A DNA stretch of 64,000 nucleotides from JABCZZ01 sp964454545 (GCA_964454545.1 CAYVTI010000008.1:7015-71014), one strand, 5' to 3'; shown: positions 48,549-57,551, numbered from the stretch's first letter. The notes: generated by a model from the sequence alone, not told the origin. Translations and numbers: made by a program.

Positions 48549-50375
48549 TTAATGACCTGCCAGGTTAGCAACCTGCTGGGAGTTCAGGAAGTTAAGAGAA
48601 CTGTTCGCTATCGCTATCGCTGCTTCAAGCGCGCTGAATTTTTTCAGAAGCATGTTGCGCTGGGTAGTGATCTGATTATTTATATTGGTTATCTGCGTCT
48701 GGGTGGTAGAGGTCTTGGTGGCAATGGCCTGCTGGTCGGTAGCAATTGCTCCGCCCGTCCCAGTGACGCTTAAAAGGTTAATGTTCATCTGATTGGCAAC
48801 ACCGTTGGTCGTAGTGACGCTGATATTGCTCTGGCTTGTGCCGTCGGCGTAAATCAGGACAAGCCCCGCCAGGCCGCTGGAACTTGGAGCGGAAAGAGAC
48901 AACCCTCCAGAGCCCAGCACGGACTTGGTAAGATTGACAGTATGCTGCACTCCGCCTGAATCCGTATAAACGGCGGTGTAATTATTTCCTATCTGATCGA
49001 CATTGACGGTGAAGCTGGAAATAGTTTGATTCGTTGGTCCCTGAAACACCGCCAGCTTGGAGGATGAGGAGGTGGCCACATAGCCAAAAATATTTTCAAC
49101 TCCGGCGAGATTGGTGTTTATAGCGTTTGTCAGGGTAGTAGTGTCAATCTGCAGCACGTTAGGCACTGCCGGGTTGGTGCTTGTGGCTGGCACGTTGCCA
49201 AAATTTATGCCTATGCCAGCGAGCGTATTTACCCCGCCTCCAAGCCCTGATACGATGCTTGCCGCATAGGCGCTTTCCTGATTGAATATGCTGCGCAGCG
49301 TCGTATCGGAATATAACACCGCCGTTTTGACCGGTAAACCCGTCGTCGGATCTATCTGGGTTTGCTGCGCATAGAAATTAAGAAAATTGTTATAGGCATT
49401 GACAAAGTTGGTGATGCCGTTGGTTATTCCGGTCGTATCCGGCGCTACGGTGACCGTAAAGGCAGGATTGGTCTGGCCGTTGGTATTCTGCAAAAGGTTG
49501 AATGTAACCCCGCTTACCAGATCGCTTACGGTATTGGAGGCGCGATCAACGGAAACGCCGTTGAACTTGAATAAGGCATCCTGCGCCGCCTGATCGGTGG
49601 CGAAGGTGATGTTGGTCAGCGCGCCGCTCGGGTCGCTGGTGACCGTATTGGCTCCACCGTAAGGCGGGCTGAGATTGAACGCATTGGCAAGGCCGGTATT
49701 CGTACCGGTGAATACCAGTTTGTACGTATTATTGGGGGTGCCGGAAGCCGTCTGCACCACGCTTGCGGTAATCCCTGTGCCGTTAGCTCCGGTTGTCACA
49801 GCATTAAAAGCGGCTGCGACCTGGTTAAGGGTTTCACCAGCCGTAAGCGTTATAGTCGCACCGCTTTTGAAAGTGATTGTCCCCGGGGAAAACATCCCGG
49901 CGGTCGGGGACGCGGCGACTACGGACGTGTCGGCATTGGGCAGCGAGAAGGCGTTGCTTTCCTGCGTCGTGGCCATCGCTGTCTGGGTAATATTTGAAAT
50001 CGTATACGTGCCGGTTGTCGTGGAAGGGGATACAGTTGCAGTCAGGAAGCTGGAAGCGGGCAGCGTTGTGTTTCCTACGACGGAAATGGTGCGAAGAGCA
50101 AACACGTTACTGGACGAGTCCGGGCTTTGGGGCAATGCAAGCGCTGCGGTAGTGCTCTGCAACTGGGTAAGCAGTTGCTGCAGGGTGCCCAGTGCGCTTG
50201 CCTGACTGTTATTGACCGTTATCTGATCCTGTAATTTGGTGACCTGCGCTGTCTGGCCGGACACTAAAGAATCTATGATCGAGCTCGGATTTAATCCGGA
50301 AGAAATGCCTCCCAGCACGGTTGTGCCGTTAGCGTTGGTGAAGCTGTTGCCTAATTGAATAGCTGATATAGCCAT
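48549..50375 (-). CDS. fliD: Flagellar filament cap protein FliD
   Basis: 608 residues. FliD (HAP2) forms the cap under which flagellin monomers add. The N-terminal coiled region (GGISSGLNPSSIIDSLVSGQTAQVTKLQDQITVNNSQASALGTLQQLLTQLQS) and the C-terminal coiled coil (TQTQITNINNQITTQRNMLLKKFSALEAAIAIANSSLNFLNSQ) are typical, and the central part holds an 'IN motif' type repeat (ITFKSGATITLTAGETLNQVAAAFNAV). GGAGG stands 8 bases upstream of the ATG. It follows a FlaG-like gene. Confidence 0.95.
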   Translation of the reverse strand: MAISAIQLGNSFTNANGTTVLGGISSGLNPSSIIDSLVSGQTAQVTKLQDQITVNNSQASALGTLQQLLTQLQSTTAALALPQSPDSSSNVFALRTISVVGNTTLPASSFLTATVSPSTTTGTYTISNITQTAMATTQESNAFSLPNADTSVVAASPTAGMFSPGTITFKSGATITLTAGETLNQVAAAFNAVTTGANGTGITASVVQTASGTPNNTYKLVFTGTNTGLANAFNLSPPYGGANTVTSDPSGALTNITFATDQAAQDALFKFNGVSVDRASNTVSDLVSGVTFNLLQNTNGQTNPAFTVTVAPDTTGITNGITNFVNAYNNFLNFYAQQTQIDPTTGLPVKTAVLYSDTTLRSIFNQESAYAASIVSGLGGGVNTLAGIGINFGNVPATSTNPAVPNVLQIDTTTLTNAINTNLAGVENIFGYVATSSSSKLAVFQGPTNQTISSFTVNVDQIGNNYTAVYTDSGGVQHTVNLTKSVLGSGGLSLSAPSSSGLAGLVLIYADGTSQSNISVTTTNGVANQMNINLLSVTGTGGAIATDQQAIATKTSTTQTQITNINNQITTQRNMLLKKFSALEAAIAIANSSLNFLNSQQVANLAGH

Positions 50376-50434
50376 TTCCTTATCCTCCTAATCCACGTAC
50401 CTTAACCCATGTCTATAAGCAATAATTATGCCAT

Positions 50435-50833
50435 TTACGCTTCAATAGCGACCCGCAACGAATTTGTATTGCCGATGATGGCCTGTATATCCCGCATGAA
50501 TACGGGCGCCGGAACATACGTAACGCTGCCGTCGCGCAGGCTAATGTAGCGCGTAATATATTGCCCTGTCACATCTTTAAAAATAGTCAGCTCCTTATCG
50601 CTTACCGCATAGGTGTTCTTAAATGACAGGACAGCCTGGCGGATGGCTGTCTCATACTGCGCCTGTACATCATTGGAAATCGAGCTAGCGCCACTTACGG
50701 CAGCAATGGCAGGTTGCTGTGGCTTCTGTATTGGTTGAACGGCGGCGGATGCCTGGTCTGTATTTGCCGTCTGCGCTACTGGCGGTTTATAGGACTGAGT
50801 GGCTCCCGACGCTGGATTTAATAATACATCCAT
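50435..50833 (-). CDS. FlaG-like flagellar protein (putative)
   Basis: 132 residues. A Gln/Ala/Pro-rich first 50 residues lead into AIRQAVLSFKNTYAVSDKELTIFKDVTGQYITRYISLRDGSVTYVPAPVFMRDIQAI. This resembles FlaG (…xFxxDExTxxxVVKVxDxxTGEVIRQIPxEE) in order, not closely in sequence. FlaG limits filament length in some species. The ATG at 50833 has GGAGAAG six bases upstream, whereas the GTG at 50839 abuts that site. The position between flagellin and fliD supports a filament role. Confidence 0.65.
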   Translation of the reverse strand: MDVLLNPASGATQSYKPPVAQTANTDQASAAVQPIQKPQQPAIAAVSGASSISNDVQAQYETAIRQAVLSFKNTYAVSDKELTIFKDVTGQYITRYISLRDGSVTYVPAPVFMRDIQAIIGNTNSLRVAIEA

Positions 50834-50857
50834 GGTCACTTCTCCATTCAGACTTGC

Positions 50858-50886
50858 TGCAGGAGCGGATCATATCCGCTCCTGCA
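50858..50886 (-). promoter_or_regulatory. Strong 13-bp stem-loop between flagellin and flaG-like genes
   Basis: A perfect inverted repeat TGCAGGAGCGGAT / ATCCGCTCCTGCA with a three-base loop, 18 bases after the flagellin stop. There is no T-run on either strand, so it is more likely an mRNA processing or 3'-protecting structure that lets flagellin be made in excess of the genes behind it (inference). Confidence 0.6.
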
Positions 50887-50904
50887 TGTTTAGTCTTTAG
50901 TCAA

Positions 50905-53316
50905 TTACGGTATCAGCTTGAGCAGGTTCTGCTGTAACTGATTGGCCTGAGCCAATATCGCAATACCGGCCTGCAACTGAACCTGGTGGGTAGCGAACTG
51001 CGTGGAAGCAGCGGCTACGTCCGTATCCAGCAGGTTGCTCTTCGCTGCACCTTCGTTCTGAATGGTGCTTTGCAGAGCGGCCTGGGCGAAAGTAAACCTT
51101 TCTTCCAGCGCGCCCACGCCTGCACGCAATGCCGACACTGTGTTGAGCGCGGTCTGCACCGCGTTACCAGCTGTCGTGGCATCCGACTGGGTCAACACGT
51201 CCTGATGCACGCCGCCAAACAGCACGCTTGATGTCGCGCTGCCGATGGATACGCCAATGGTGTTGTTCGAGTTTGCACCGACCTGGAAGGTAAGCGCAGC
51301 GTTCGAATTTGAGATGCCAAGAGCGTTAGAAAGCGCTGTCTGGAAAGCAGCAGCGTTCGCACTGGTAGAAAGGTCGATCGCTGTTGCGCCTGAGCCCGCT
51401 GCGCCGGCATTACTTATATTGCCGGTGGTAAGCGAGATGGTCTGGTTCGGATTGGCAGTATTTACCAGAGTGATAACCGTATCCGTCTGGAGCAGGTTAC
51501 CAATACCCGAAACCGTACTGTAGGTTTGCCCACCAACAACCATTGTGAGCTTCGCATCCGTCGTGCCCACAGAAGGAGCCGAAACGGAAATTGAAGATAC
51601 CAGAGAATTGGCGAAGCTGTTGTTGTTGAAGCTGAGTGATGCTCCCTGAAGCGTAGCGGTTACCGTGGATCCGACCTGTGCCGAGAAGTTGTTGTTAAAG
51701 CTCTGCACGACGCGGTTCTGGTAAGCCGACACGTTAGTAAGCGCAGCGTTAATAGCAGACGCAAGCTGGCTGGCCTGGGTCTGGTTGGTTACCGCTGTCT
51801 GTGGCTGCAGGTTCAGGGTGAAGCTACCGCCTTCCGTTGCGCCCGATACGGTGTTCTTACCGTTGAAGGTCACCGCCACAGGTGCGCCGCCGGTAAGCGT
51901 AGTATTGGTAATCTCGTTTGTCGTATACGTATCGTTACCTACTACCACGCTGAAGACGATGCCCGGTGTGCCGCCGCCGACATACTGAGCGGTAATGGCG
52001 CCGATCGTGCCGGTGCCGCCAAAGCTGCCGAGGAAAGCTGCGTTACTGTTAAGCAGGCTTAAATCTACTGCCTGGCCGAAGTTGGTTGCAGTAGATCCCG
52101 TTTGCTGAACAAACAGGCCGGTGCCCTGTATCGCGCCTACAGCACTGAAGCTGCCAGCCCCAAGCCCTGTTTCACCCGATGTGTTAAGCGCTTTATTGGT
52201 TACCGCTGTGAAACCGTTTGCAGCTATCGTAGCCGTGGTTGTCACAGATGGAGAAGTCGTTCCCGAGTAGTAAGCATATAAATGCGTAGCATCACTGGTG
52301 AAAGTCAGTCCAGCGATTTTTGGGTGGGCTGCCTGATAAGATGTATCGTTAAGGAAAGTGGCAAGGTTAGTAAGTGTTGCCGTGTTGTTAGCGCCAACTG
52401 CCACCTGTCCTGCACCGGCGCCGAATGTAACCGTTACGCCGTTGATAGTGAAAGTATCCGCGCCGGCAATGGCGTTAGCGAAAGTACCAACCGTCGTACC
52501 CGTAGCGAAAGCTGCAGCGGCGGTTGACGTAATATCGGTAGCATTGCTGGTGCTGACGCTAAATCCAGGAATATTCGAAGTTGTACCCCCGGTATAGAAC
52601 ACGCTGAGATTTGCGCCGTTCGATGTGAAACGGTAATTTGCAAGCTGTGACGCGCCGGATGCGTTCAGGGCGGCAGCAATGTTGGCAGCGGCATCTGTAG
52701 TGCTATTGCCGGAAAGGTTGCCGGTAGCAGTGCTGTTCAGCTGGAGAACATAACCATTCACCGTCAGGGTCGCACCGGAAGCAAACACACCACCGTTACC
52801 GATTACTGCAATAGTGCTGGTAGCGGCGATTGGCAAGCTGGCGTTACCGGCATTGCTGTTGGTAGCGATGTTGGCGCCGCCTGCGATGGAGCCGTCAAGC
52901 AGGTTTACGCCGTTGAAGTTGGTGGTGGAACCGGACAGCTGGTCGATCTGGGCGGTGAGGTTCTGGAATTCCTGGTCAAGGAAGCCACGCTGCGTATTGC
53001 TCAAAGAACCTGCCTGAGCGGAAGCGGCAATAGCTTGCTGGCGTTGCAGAATGCTTTGAATCTGCGCCAGAGCGCCGTCTGCCACCTGCAGCAAGCTTGC
53101 GCCCTGCGAGGATACGGTAAGCGCGGTATTAAGAATATTTACCTGGCTTGACAGGTTGGAACCGATGGAAAGCGCAGCAACGTCCGTTGATGCAGTCACA
53201 ATACGATTACCGCTGGAAAGCGCTGTGGTGTCATTACTTACAAGCTGCGTTGCAATGCCTATATTCAGGCCTGCGCTGAGCGCTGCAAGATTTGAATTAA
53301 TGGAACTAATAGTCAT
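50905..53316 (-). CDS. Flagellin, very large (803 aa)
   Basis: The filament subunit. Residues 1-145 are the conserved D0/D1 part (INSNLAALSAGLNIGIA...STDVAALSIGSNLSSQVNILNTA...GFLDQEFQNLTAQIDQLSGSTTNFNGVNLLDG). Residues from about 700 to 803 form the matching C-terminal half (VSALRAGVGALEERFTFAQAALQ...NLLDTDVAAASTQFATHQVQLQAGIAILAQANQLQQNLLKLIP). Between them lie about 550 residues of Thr/Ser/Asn/Gly-rich surface domains, with two related units (about 183-253 and 288-362) that share xxNGxxxxF/L...LN.S...xLxFTSxxxxLxxxYxGTTSx. There is no cysteine. Most alphaproteobacterial flagellins are half this size or less. GTAGGAG stands 9 bases upstream. Confidence 0.96.
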   Translation of the reverse strand: MTISSINSNLAALSAGLNIGIATQLVSNDTTALSSGNRIVTASTDVAALSIGSNLSSQVNILNTALTVSSQGASLLQVADGALAQIQSILQRQQAIAASAQAGSLSNTQRGFLDQEFQNLTAQIDQLSGSTTNFNGVNLLDGSIAGGANIATNSNAGNASLPIAATSTIAVIGNGGVFASGATLTVNGYVLQLNSTATGNLSGNSTTDAAANIAAALNASGASQLANYRFTSNGANLSVFYTGGTTSNIPGFSVSTSNATDITSTAAAAFATGTTVGTFANAIAGADTFTINGVTVTFGAGAGQVAVGANNTATLTNLATFLNDTSYQAAHPKIAGLTFTSDATHLYAYYSGTTSPSVTTTATIAANGFTAVTNKALNTSGETGLGAGSFSAVGAIQGTGLFVQQTGSTATNFGQAVDLSLLNSNAAFLGSFGGTGTIGAITAQYVGGGTPGIVFSVVVGNDTYTTNEITNTTLTGGAPVAVTFNGKNTVSGATEGGSFTLNLQPQTAVTNQTQASQLASAINAALTNVSAYQNRVVQSFNNNFSAQVGSTVTATLQGASLSFNNNSFANSLVSSISVSAPSVGTTDAKLTMVVGGQTYSTVSGIGNLLQTDTVITLVNTANPNQTISLTTGNISNAGAAGSGATAIDLSTSANAAAFQTALSNALGISNSNAALTFQVGANSNNTIGVSIGSATSSVLFGGVHQDVLTQSDATTAGNAVQTALNTVSALRAGVGALEERFTFAQAALQSTIQNEGAAKSNLLDTDVAAASTQFATHQVQLQAGIAILAQANQLQQNLLKLIP

Positions 53317-53425
53317 GATGAAACTCCTACTTGGATGTTTAAGTTAAAGGGCTACATGCCCGAAATAACGAAGCCTGAAATCTTTTACGATTACACACTT
53401 CAACTGTCACTCTAACAAGAAAATA

Positions 53426-53440
53426 TTAATAAAAGGTTAA
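53426..53440. promoter_or_regulatory. CtrA-like box upstream of flagellin
   Basis: TTAA-TAAAAGG-TTAA, an exact match to the CtrA consensus TTAA-N7-TTAA, 110 bases before the flagellin start codon. CtrA governs motility genes in many alphaproteobacteria, so this place is sensible, although the motif can arise by chance in AT-rich DNA. Confidence 0.5.
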
Positions 53441-53472
53441 TAACGTAAACAAATATTAGTTTTTTAAATCCT

Positions 53473-53488
53473 GTTGCGCATGCGCAAC
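53473..53488. promoter_or_regulatory. Perfect 16-bp palindrome GTTGCGCATGCGCAAC
   Basis: Perfect symmetry of 8+8 bases, about 157 bases upstream of flagellin and 263 upstream of sdhC. It may be an operator for a dimeric regulator. Its GTTGC ends also resemble the word repeats seen inside lnt and hscA, so a repeat origin is possible. Confidence 0.45.
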
Positions 53489-53750
53489 ATATCCTGTTTA
53501 GATATAAATATAATTTTACCCTGTTTTTTCAGTTTCCGCAACAGGAACTGGTTGCTGGCCGATAAATTAAGCGGCAGTAATTCAAAGCATTAAACCCATA
53601 TGGAAATATTATTTATTTGCAGTTACGACTGCGAAGGCATTGCAAATCATATTGAAATTGCAGATAGGCTGATTCGTGTGAATTTTATCATTGTCACACG
53701 GCGAAAAAATTGTGTATGTAAAAGTGCGCTTTAAAAGATCCTTTATTATT

Positions 53751-54158
53751 ATGAACCAGAAAACACTTAAAATAGACACCCGTCCGCTGTCGCCGCATCT
53801 GCAGATATATAAGTGGCATCTGACCATGATGGTATCGATATTGCACCGGATTACCGGCGTCGCGCTTGCCGTCGGCACCGTGCTTCTGGTGGGCTGGCTG
53901 TGGGCGGCGGCGTATGATGCGGAATGGTTTGCGGCCATCCATAATTTCTTTGCCGGGTGGCTGGGAAAGCTGATATTGTTCGGCTGGTCGCTCGCGTTCT
54001 ATTTTCATCTGTGCAACGGCATCCGTCACCTGTTCTGGGACATGGGCAAGGGATTTGAGATCCACACCGCCGAACGCTCGGCGTGGGCGGTATTTATAGC
54101 AGGCGCGTTGCTTACGCTGCTTACCTGGGGTGGTATCTTAACGTATGGAGTGAAATAA
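53751..54158 (+). CDS. sdhC: Succinate dehydrogenase cytochrome b556 subunit
   Basis: 135 residues from the ATG at 53751 (MNQKTLKIDTRPLSPHLQIYKWHLTMMVSILHRITGVAL), with SxxHRxTG near helix 1 for quinone and haem, three TM helices, and the haem-ligand His region AFYFHLCNGIRHLFWD. This is a membrane anchor of complex II. It starts the sdhCDA run; its stop overlaps the sdhD start (TAATG). Confidence 0.95.
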   Translation: MNQKTLKIDTRPLSPHLQIYKWHLTMMVSILHRITGVALAVGTVLLVGWLWAAAYDAEWFAAIHNFFAGWLGKLILFGWSLAFYFHLCNGIRHLFWDMGKGFEIHTAERSAWAVFIAGALLTLLTWGGILTYGVK

Positions 54159-54565
54159 TGGGAGATGAGGCAAGAGGCAGGCCGCAATTTCGCACGCCGC
54201 TTTCCGTTGCGCGCGGACTTGGCTCCGCGAGAAGCGGGACCGGGCATTTCATCGCGCAGCGCGTGACCGCGATTATATTGATTCCGTTTACCCTGTGGTT
54301 TGTGTATTCGCTGCTTGACCTCGCGGCGACGGCGGATCGCGTGGCGGTCATTAACTGGCTCTCTTCCGGGGTTAACGCGGCAAGTCTTGTGATTCTGCTG
54401 CTTGCGCTTTTCTACCACGCGCAAATCGGAATACAGGTCATCCTGGAGGATTATGTCCATTGCCCCTATCTTAAAATGACATCTGTGCTTGCCAATGCGT
54501 TTATCATGTTCGCGTTCGCGACCATAAGCGTTATTGCCGTACTGAAACTTCACCTGATCTCCTGA
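54158..54565 (+). CDS. sdhD: Succinate dehydrogenase membrane anchor subunit
   Basis: 135 residues: RTPLSVARGLGSARSGTGHFIAQRVTAIILIPFTLWFVYSLL, a second helix VNAASLVILLLALFYHAQIGIQVILEDYVH with the haem-binding His in ALFYHAQIG, and a third helix. It binds haem b and quinone together with SdhC. The ATG at 54158 overlaps the sdhC stop. Confidence 0.95.
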   Translation: MGDEARGRPQFRTPLSVARGLGSARSGTGHFIAQRVTAIILIPFTLWFVYSLLDLAATADRVAVINWLSSGVNAASLVILLLALFYHAQIGIQVILEDYVHCPYLKMTSVLANAFIMFAFATISVIAVLKLHLIS

Positions 54566-54572
54566 GAGTTCT

Positions 54573-56363
54573 ATGACGCAATCTTATACTATTATCGATC
54601 ATCATTATGACGTGGTTGTCGTCGGCGCTGGCGGCGCAGGGCTGCGCGCGACGTTCGGCATGGCGCATGCGGGGCTTTCCACCGCCTGCGTCACCAAGGT
54701 ATTTCCCACGCGCAGCCATACGGTTGCGGCGCAGGGCGGCATATCGGCGGCGCTCGGCAATATGGGCGAGGATGACTGGCGCTGGCATATGTATGATACG
54801 GTCAAGGGATCAGACTGGCTGGGCGATCAGGATGCCATCGAATATATGTGCAAGAACGCGATGGATGCCGTCATTGAGCTCGAGCATTACGGCGTACCGT
54901 TTTCGCGTACCGTCGAAGGCAAGATTTACCAGCGTCCGTTTGGCGGCATGACGACGCATTTCGGCAAAGGCACGGCGCAGCGCACCTGCGCTGCGGCGGA
55001 TCGCACGGGGCACGCGATTCTGCATACGCTCTATCAGCAGGCGCTGAAATTCAACGCCAATTTCTTCATTGAATATTTCGCCATTGACCTGCTGATGGAC
55101 GAGGAGGGAGCGTGCCGTGGCGTTATCGCATGGAATCTTGCGGACGGCACATTGCACCGTTTCCATGCCCATACTACCGTGCTTGCGACCGGCGGTTACG
55201 GCAGAGCGTATTTTTCCTGCACCTCGGCGCATACCTGCACCGGTGACGGCAACGGGATGGTAGCGCGCGCAGGGCTGCCGCTTCAGGATATGGAATTCGT
55301 CCAGTTCCACCCGACGGGAATATACGGCGCTGGATGCCTCATCACCGAAGGCGCGCGTGGCGAAGGTGGATACCTTGTCAATTCGGAAGGCGAGCGTTTC
55401 ATGGAACGTTACGCGCCGCATGCGAAAGATCTGGCATCGCGTGATGTGGTAAGCCGCGCCATGACCATTGAAGTGCGTGAAGGACGGGGCGTGGGACCGG
55501 AGAAGGATCATATCTACCTGCATCTCGATCACCTCGATCCTGTGATTCTTCATGAGCGCCTGCCGGGCATTTCCGAAACCGCGAAGATTTTCGCAGGTGT
55601 TGACGTGACGAAGGAGCCGATACCGGTGCAGCCTACCGTTCATTATAATATGGGAGGCATACCGACCAATTACCATGCGGAAGTCGTCACGCTTAAAAAC
55701 GGCAACCCCGACAATGTCGTTCCGGGGCTTATGGCGATTGGCGAAGCGGCCTGCGTATCCGTGCACGGCGCGAACCGCCTGGGTTCCAACTCACTGCTCG
55801 ATCTGGTGGTATTCGGGCGTGCGGCGGCCATACGCGCCAGGGAAACCATAAAGCCAAACTCTCCCCACAAGCCGCTTTCCGATTCCGTGAACGAGCATAT
55901 CATCACCCGGTTCGATAAAATCAGGAATGCGAATGGCCATTCGCGGACATCGGAGATCCGCAGGAACATGCAGAAAACCATGCAGACGCATGCGGCGGTA
56001 TTCCGTGACAGGAAGAGCCTGCAGGAAGGATCAACCAAAATCCATAAGATATGGCAGAGCTATGACGATCTGAAGATAAGCGACAAGAATCTCATATGGA
56101 ACAGCGATCTGGTGGAGGCGCTCGAGCTTGACAACCTGCTCGCACAGTCGCTTATTACTGTGAACGGCGCGCTTAACCGCCAGGAGAGCCGAGGAGCGCA
56201 TGCGCGTGAAGATTTCCCGGATCGCGATGATGTGAACTGGATGAAACATTCGCTCATCTGGATTGACGAGAAAGGCAAAACGACCATCGGCTACCGGCCA
56301 GTGCACTTGAATACCCTTTCCAATGAGGTCCAGCCTGTCCCGCCCAAGCCCCGGGTATATTAG
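54573..56363 (+). CDS. sdhA: Succinate dehydrogenase flavoprotein subunit
   Basis: 596 residues. The FAD site VVVVGAGGAGLRATFGMA, the His for covalent FAD in TRSHTVAAQGGISAALGN, the substrate-binding HPTGIYGAGCLITEGARGEGGYLVN, and GANRLGSNSLLDLVVFGRAAA are all present, with the C-terminal VNWMKHSLIW and TLSNEVQPVPPKPRVY of the alphaproteobacterial form. It oxidises succinate to fumarate. It starts 7 bases after sdhD. No sdhB follows within the window. Confidence 0.98.
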   Translation: MTQSYTIIDHHYDVVVVGAGGAGLRATFGMAHAGLSTACVTKVFPTRSHTVAAQGGISAALGNMGEDDWRWHMYDTVKGSDWLGDQDAIEYMCKNAMDAVIELEHYGVPFSRTVEGKIYQRPFGGMTTHFGKGTAQRTCAAADRTGHAILHTLYQQALKFNANFFIEYFAIDLLMDEEGACRGVIAWNLADGTLHRFHAHTTVLATGGYGRAYFSCTSAHTCTGDGNGMVARAGLPLQDMEFVQFHPTGIYGAGCLITEGARGEGGYLVNSEGERFMERYAPHAKDLASRDVVSRAMTIEVREGRGVGPEKDHIYLHLDHLDPVILHERLPGISETAKIFAGVDVTKEPIPVQPTVHYNMGGIPTNYHAEVVTLKNGNPDNVVPGLMAIGEAACVSVHGANRLGSNSLLDLVVFGRAAAIRARETIKPNSPHKPLSDSVNEHIITRFDKIRNANGHSRTSEIRRNMQKTMQTHAAVFRDRKSLQEGSTKIHKIWQSYDDLKISDKNLIWNSDLVEALELDNLLAQSLITVNGALNRQESRGAHAREDFPDRDDVNWMKHSLIWIDEKGKTTIGYRPVHLNTLSNEVQPVPPKPRVY

Positions 56364-56513
56364 TCTTTTTCTACTAGGCTGGTCGGAACGTATTCGGTTT
56401 TGATCGTGTGCAGAACCTTTATTACACTTTTGTGAAGTTTGTGTTTCCTGCCTATATTGGTAATGCGCCTGCTGCCTTTTCCTAGTATAATATTAAAAGA
56501 TGGAGGTGGGTTT

Positions 56514-56987
56514 ATGGGCTTTTTTTCCGGAAAAACGGGTGGCAGCGGCGGTGGCAAAAAGACTGCTGCAAGCGATATGTTCAAGCAGAAAATGTCTGCC
56601 AAGACGGGAGGGAAAATCCAGGAGGATTACAGCAAGATGCTGGAAAACAGGATTAAAAGCGAGACGCAGGATTATCTCGCGTCCAAGCAACGCGCGGCGA
56701 AAATGCGTGGCGGGAAAGACGTTCCCCAGGAGTTGTCAAAAAGCGTCAAAACAATGCTTCAGATGCTTGCGCAGCAGAAGCTCCAGAAGGAGATGAAGGA
56801 TCAGAAGATGCAGGAAGATGCGTTGCGGCGCGCGCAGAAAAAGAAGCAGCAGGCGGAAGAAACCGCAAAAAGGCTTATGCAGTACCAGAACGATCTGAAA
56901 GCCAAGCAGCTTCTGGTGGAACAGGAAGCTTTGGCAGCACAGCAGGATACGAAAAGTTACTGGTTTGGCCAGAGCGAAGAGACCTAG
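56514..56987 (+). CDS. Hypothetical Lys/Gln/Ala-rich coiled-coil protein, 157 aa
   Basis: I do not recognise it. It begins MGFFSGKTGGSGGGKKTAASDMFKQKMSAK (a flexible Gly/Ser start), then becomes one long, strongly charged helix (YSKMLENRIKSETQDYLASKQRAAKMRGG, LQMLAQQKLQKEMKDQKMQEDALRRAQKKKQQAEETAKRLMQYQNDLKAKQLLVEQEALAAQQ) likely to form a coiled coil. The ATG at 56514 has GGAGGTGGG upstream. It is cytoplasmic by lack of signal or membrane helix. Confidence 0.65.
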   Translation: MGFFSGKTGGSGGGKKTAASDMFKQKMSAKTGGKIQEDYSKMLENRIKSETQDYLASKQRAAKMRGGKDVPQELSKSVKTMLQMLAQQKLQKEMKDQKMQEDALRRAQKKKQQAEETAKRLMQYQNDLKAKQLLVEQEALAAQQDTKSYWFGQSEET

Positions 56988-57092
56988 ACGATCTTGGCAA
57001 CCAATTGATTGATATTAATATACCTGGTTTTCATAATTTAGTAATATTTTCGTGCTATTATTCATATGATGTAAATTCCGGGACAAGATCTT

Positions 57093-57551
57093 ATGGCTTT
57101 AGATAGTAACCAAGAGTTTTTGCAAAAGCAAACTGCCATCCAGAATATGACGAACTCAAGTTCTGGTGAAAGACCGCCCGTGACTTCGATTTTTGATTTG
57201 ATATTTCCAAGAAGCGGCGATCGGCCGGGCTTATGGGGCATTGACGATCTGCCAGGCTGGTTCCAGAAGACTATAGAGTGGTTTGGTAATTTCTGGAATG
57301 GCCGAAGTAACTCAAAAATTCAGGCATGGCTCGGTAAAATATTCGATGAGATGAAGGAAAAAGCCAGTCAGGTGTGGCAGGATCTGGCGCAAAAAAACTC
57401 CGGGCCTATTGCTTCGGATATGCCTATTGTTACCCCGCGTGCAAGCGCGATGATGAACGATCACTCTTCAGCCATGGCGGATGACGCTCCGGCTGCTTCC
57501 GGGGTGTCCAGGTATATCAGCCCGCCATCTTCATCTGGTTTTGAACGATAA
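57093..57551 (+). CDS. Hypothetical protein, 152 aa
   Basis: Not recognised. The first half is Asn/Ser/Gln-rich, and the middle has an amphipathic, Trp-rich part (LWGIDDLPGWFQKTIEWFGNFWNGRSNSKIQAWLGKIFDEMKEKASQVWQDLAQ). The last 45 residues are low-complexity Ser/Ala/Pro (SSAMADDAPAASGVSRYISPPSSSGF), much like the tail of the protein at 2545. GGGAC lies upstream of the ATG. No signal peptide. Confidence 0.55.
   Translation: MALDSNQEFLQKQTAIQNMTNSSSGERPPVTSIFDLIFPRSGDRPGLWGIDDLPGWFQKTIEWFGNFWNGRSNSKIQAWLGKIFDEMKEKASQVWQDLAQKNSGPIASDMPIVTPRASAMMNDHSSAMADDAPAASGVSRYISPPSSSGFER

Larger units (their letters stand above)
53317..53750. other. Divergent intergenic region, flagellin / sdhC
   Basis: No gene seen. 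It contains a CtrA-like box (53426-53440) and a perfect palindrome (53473-53488), described separately. I looked for sigma-54 (TGGC-N7-TTGCW) and sigma-28 (TAAA-N15-GCCGATAA) elements before flagellin and saw no clear match. No strong promoter is visible for sdhC. Confidence 0.5.

Noticed and set aside
53317..53500. Sigma-28 or sigma-54 promoter for flagellin
   Set aside because: I searched by eye for TAAA-N15-GCCGATAA and TGGC-N7-TTGC patterns on the minus strand and saw no convincing match.
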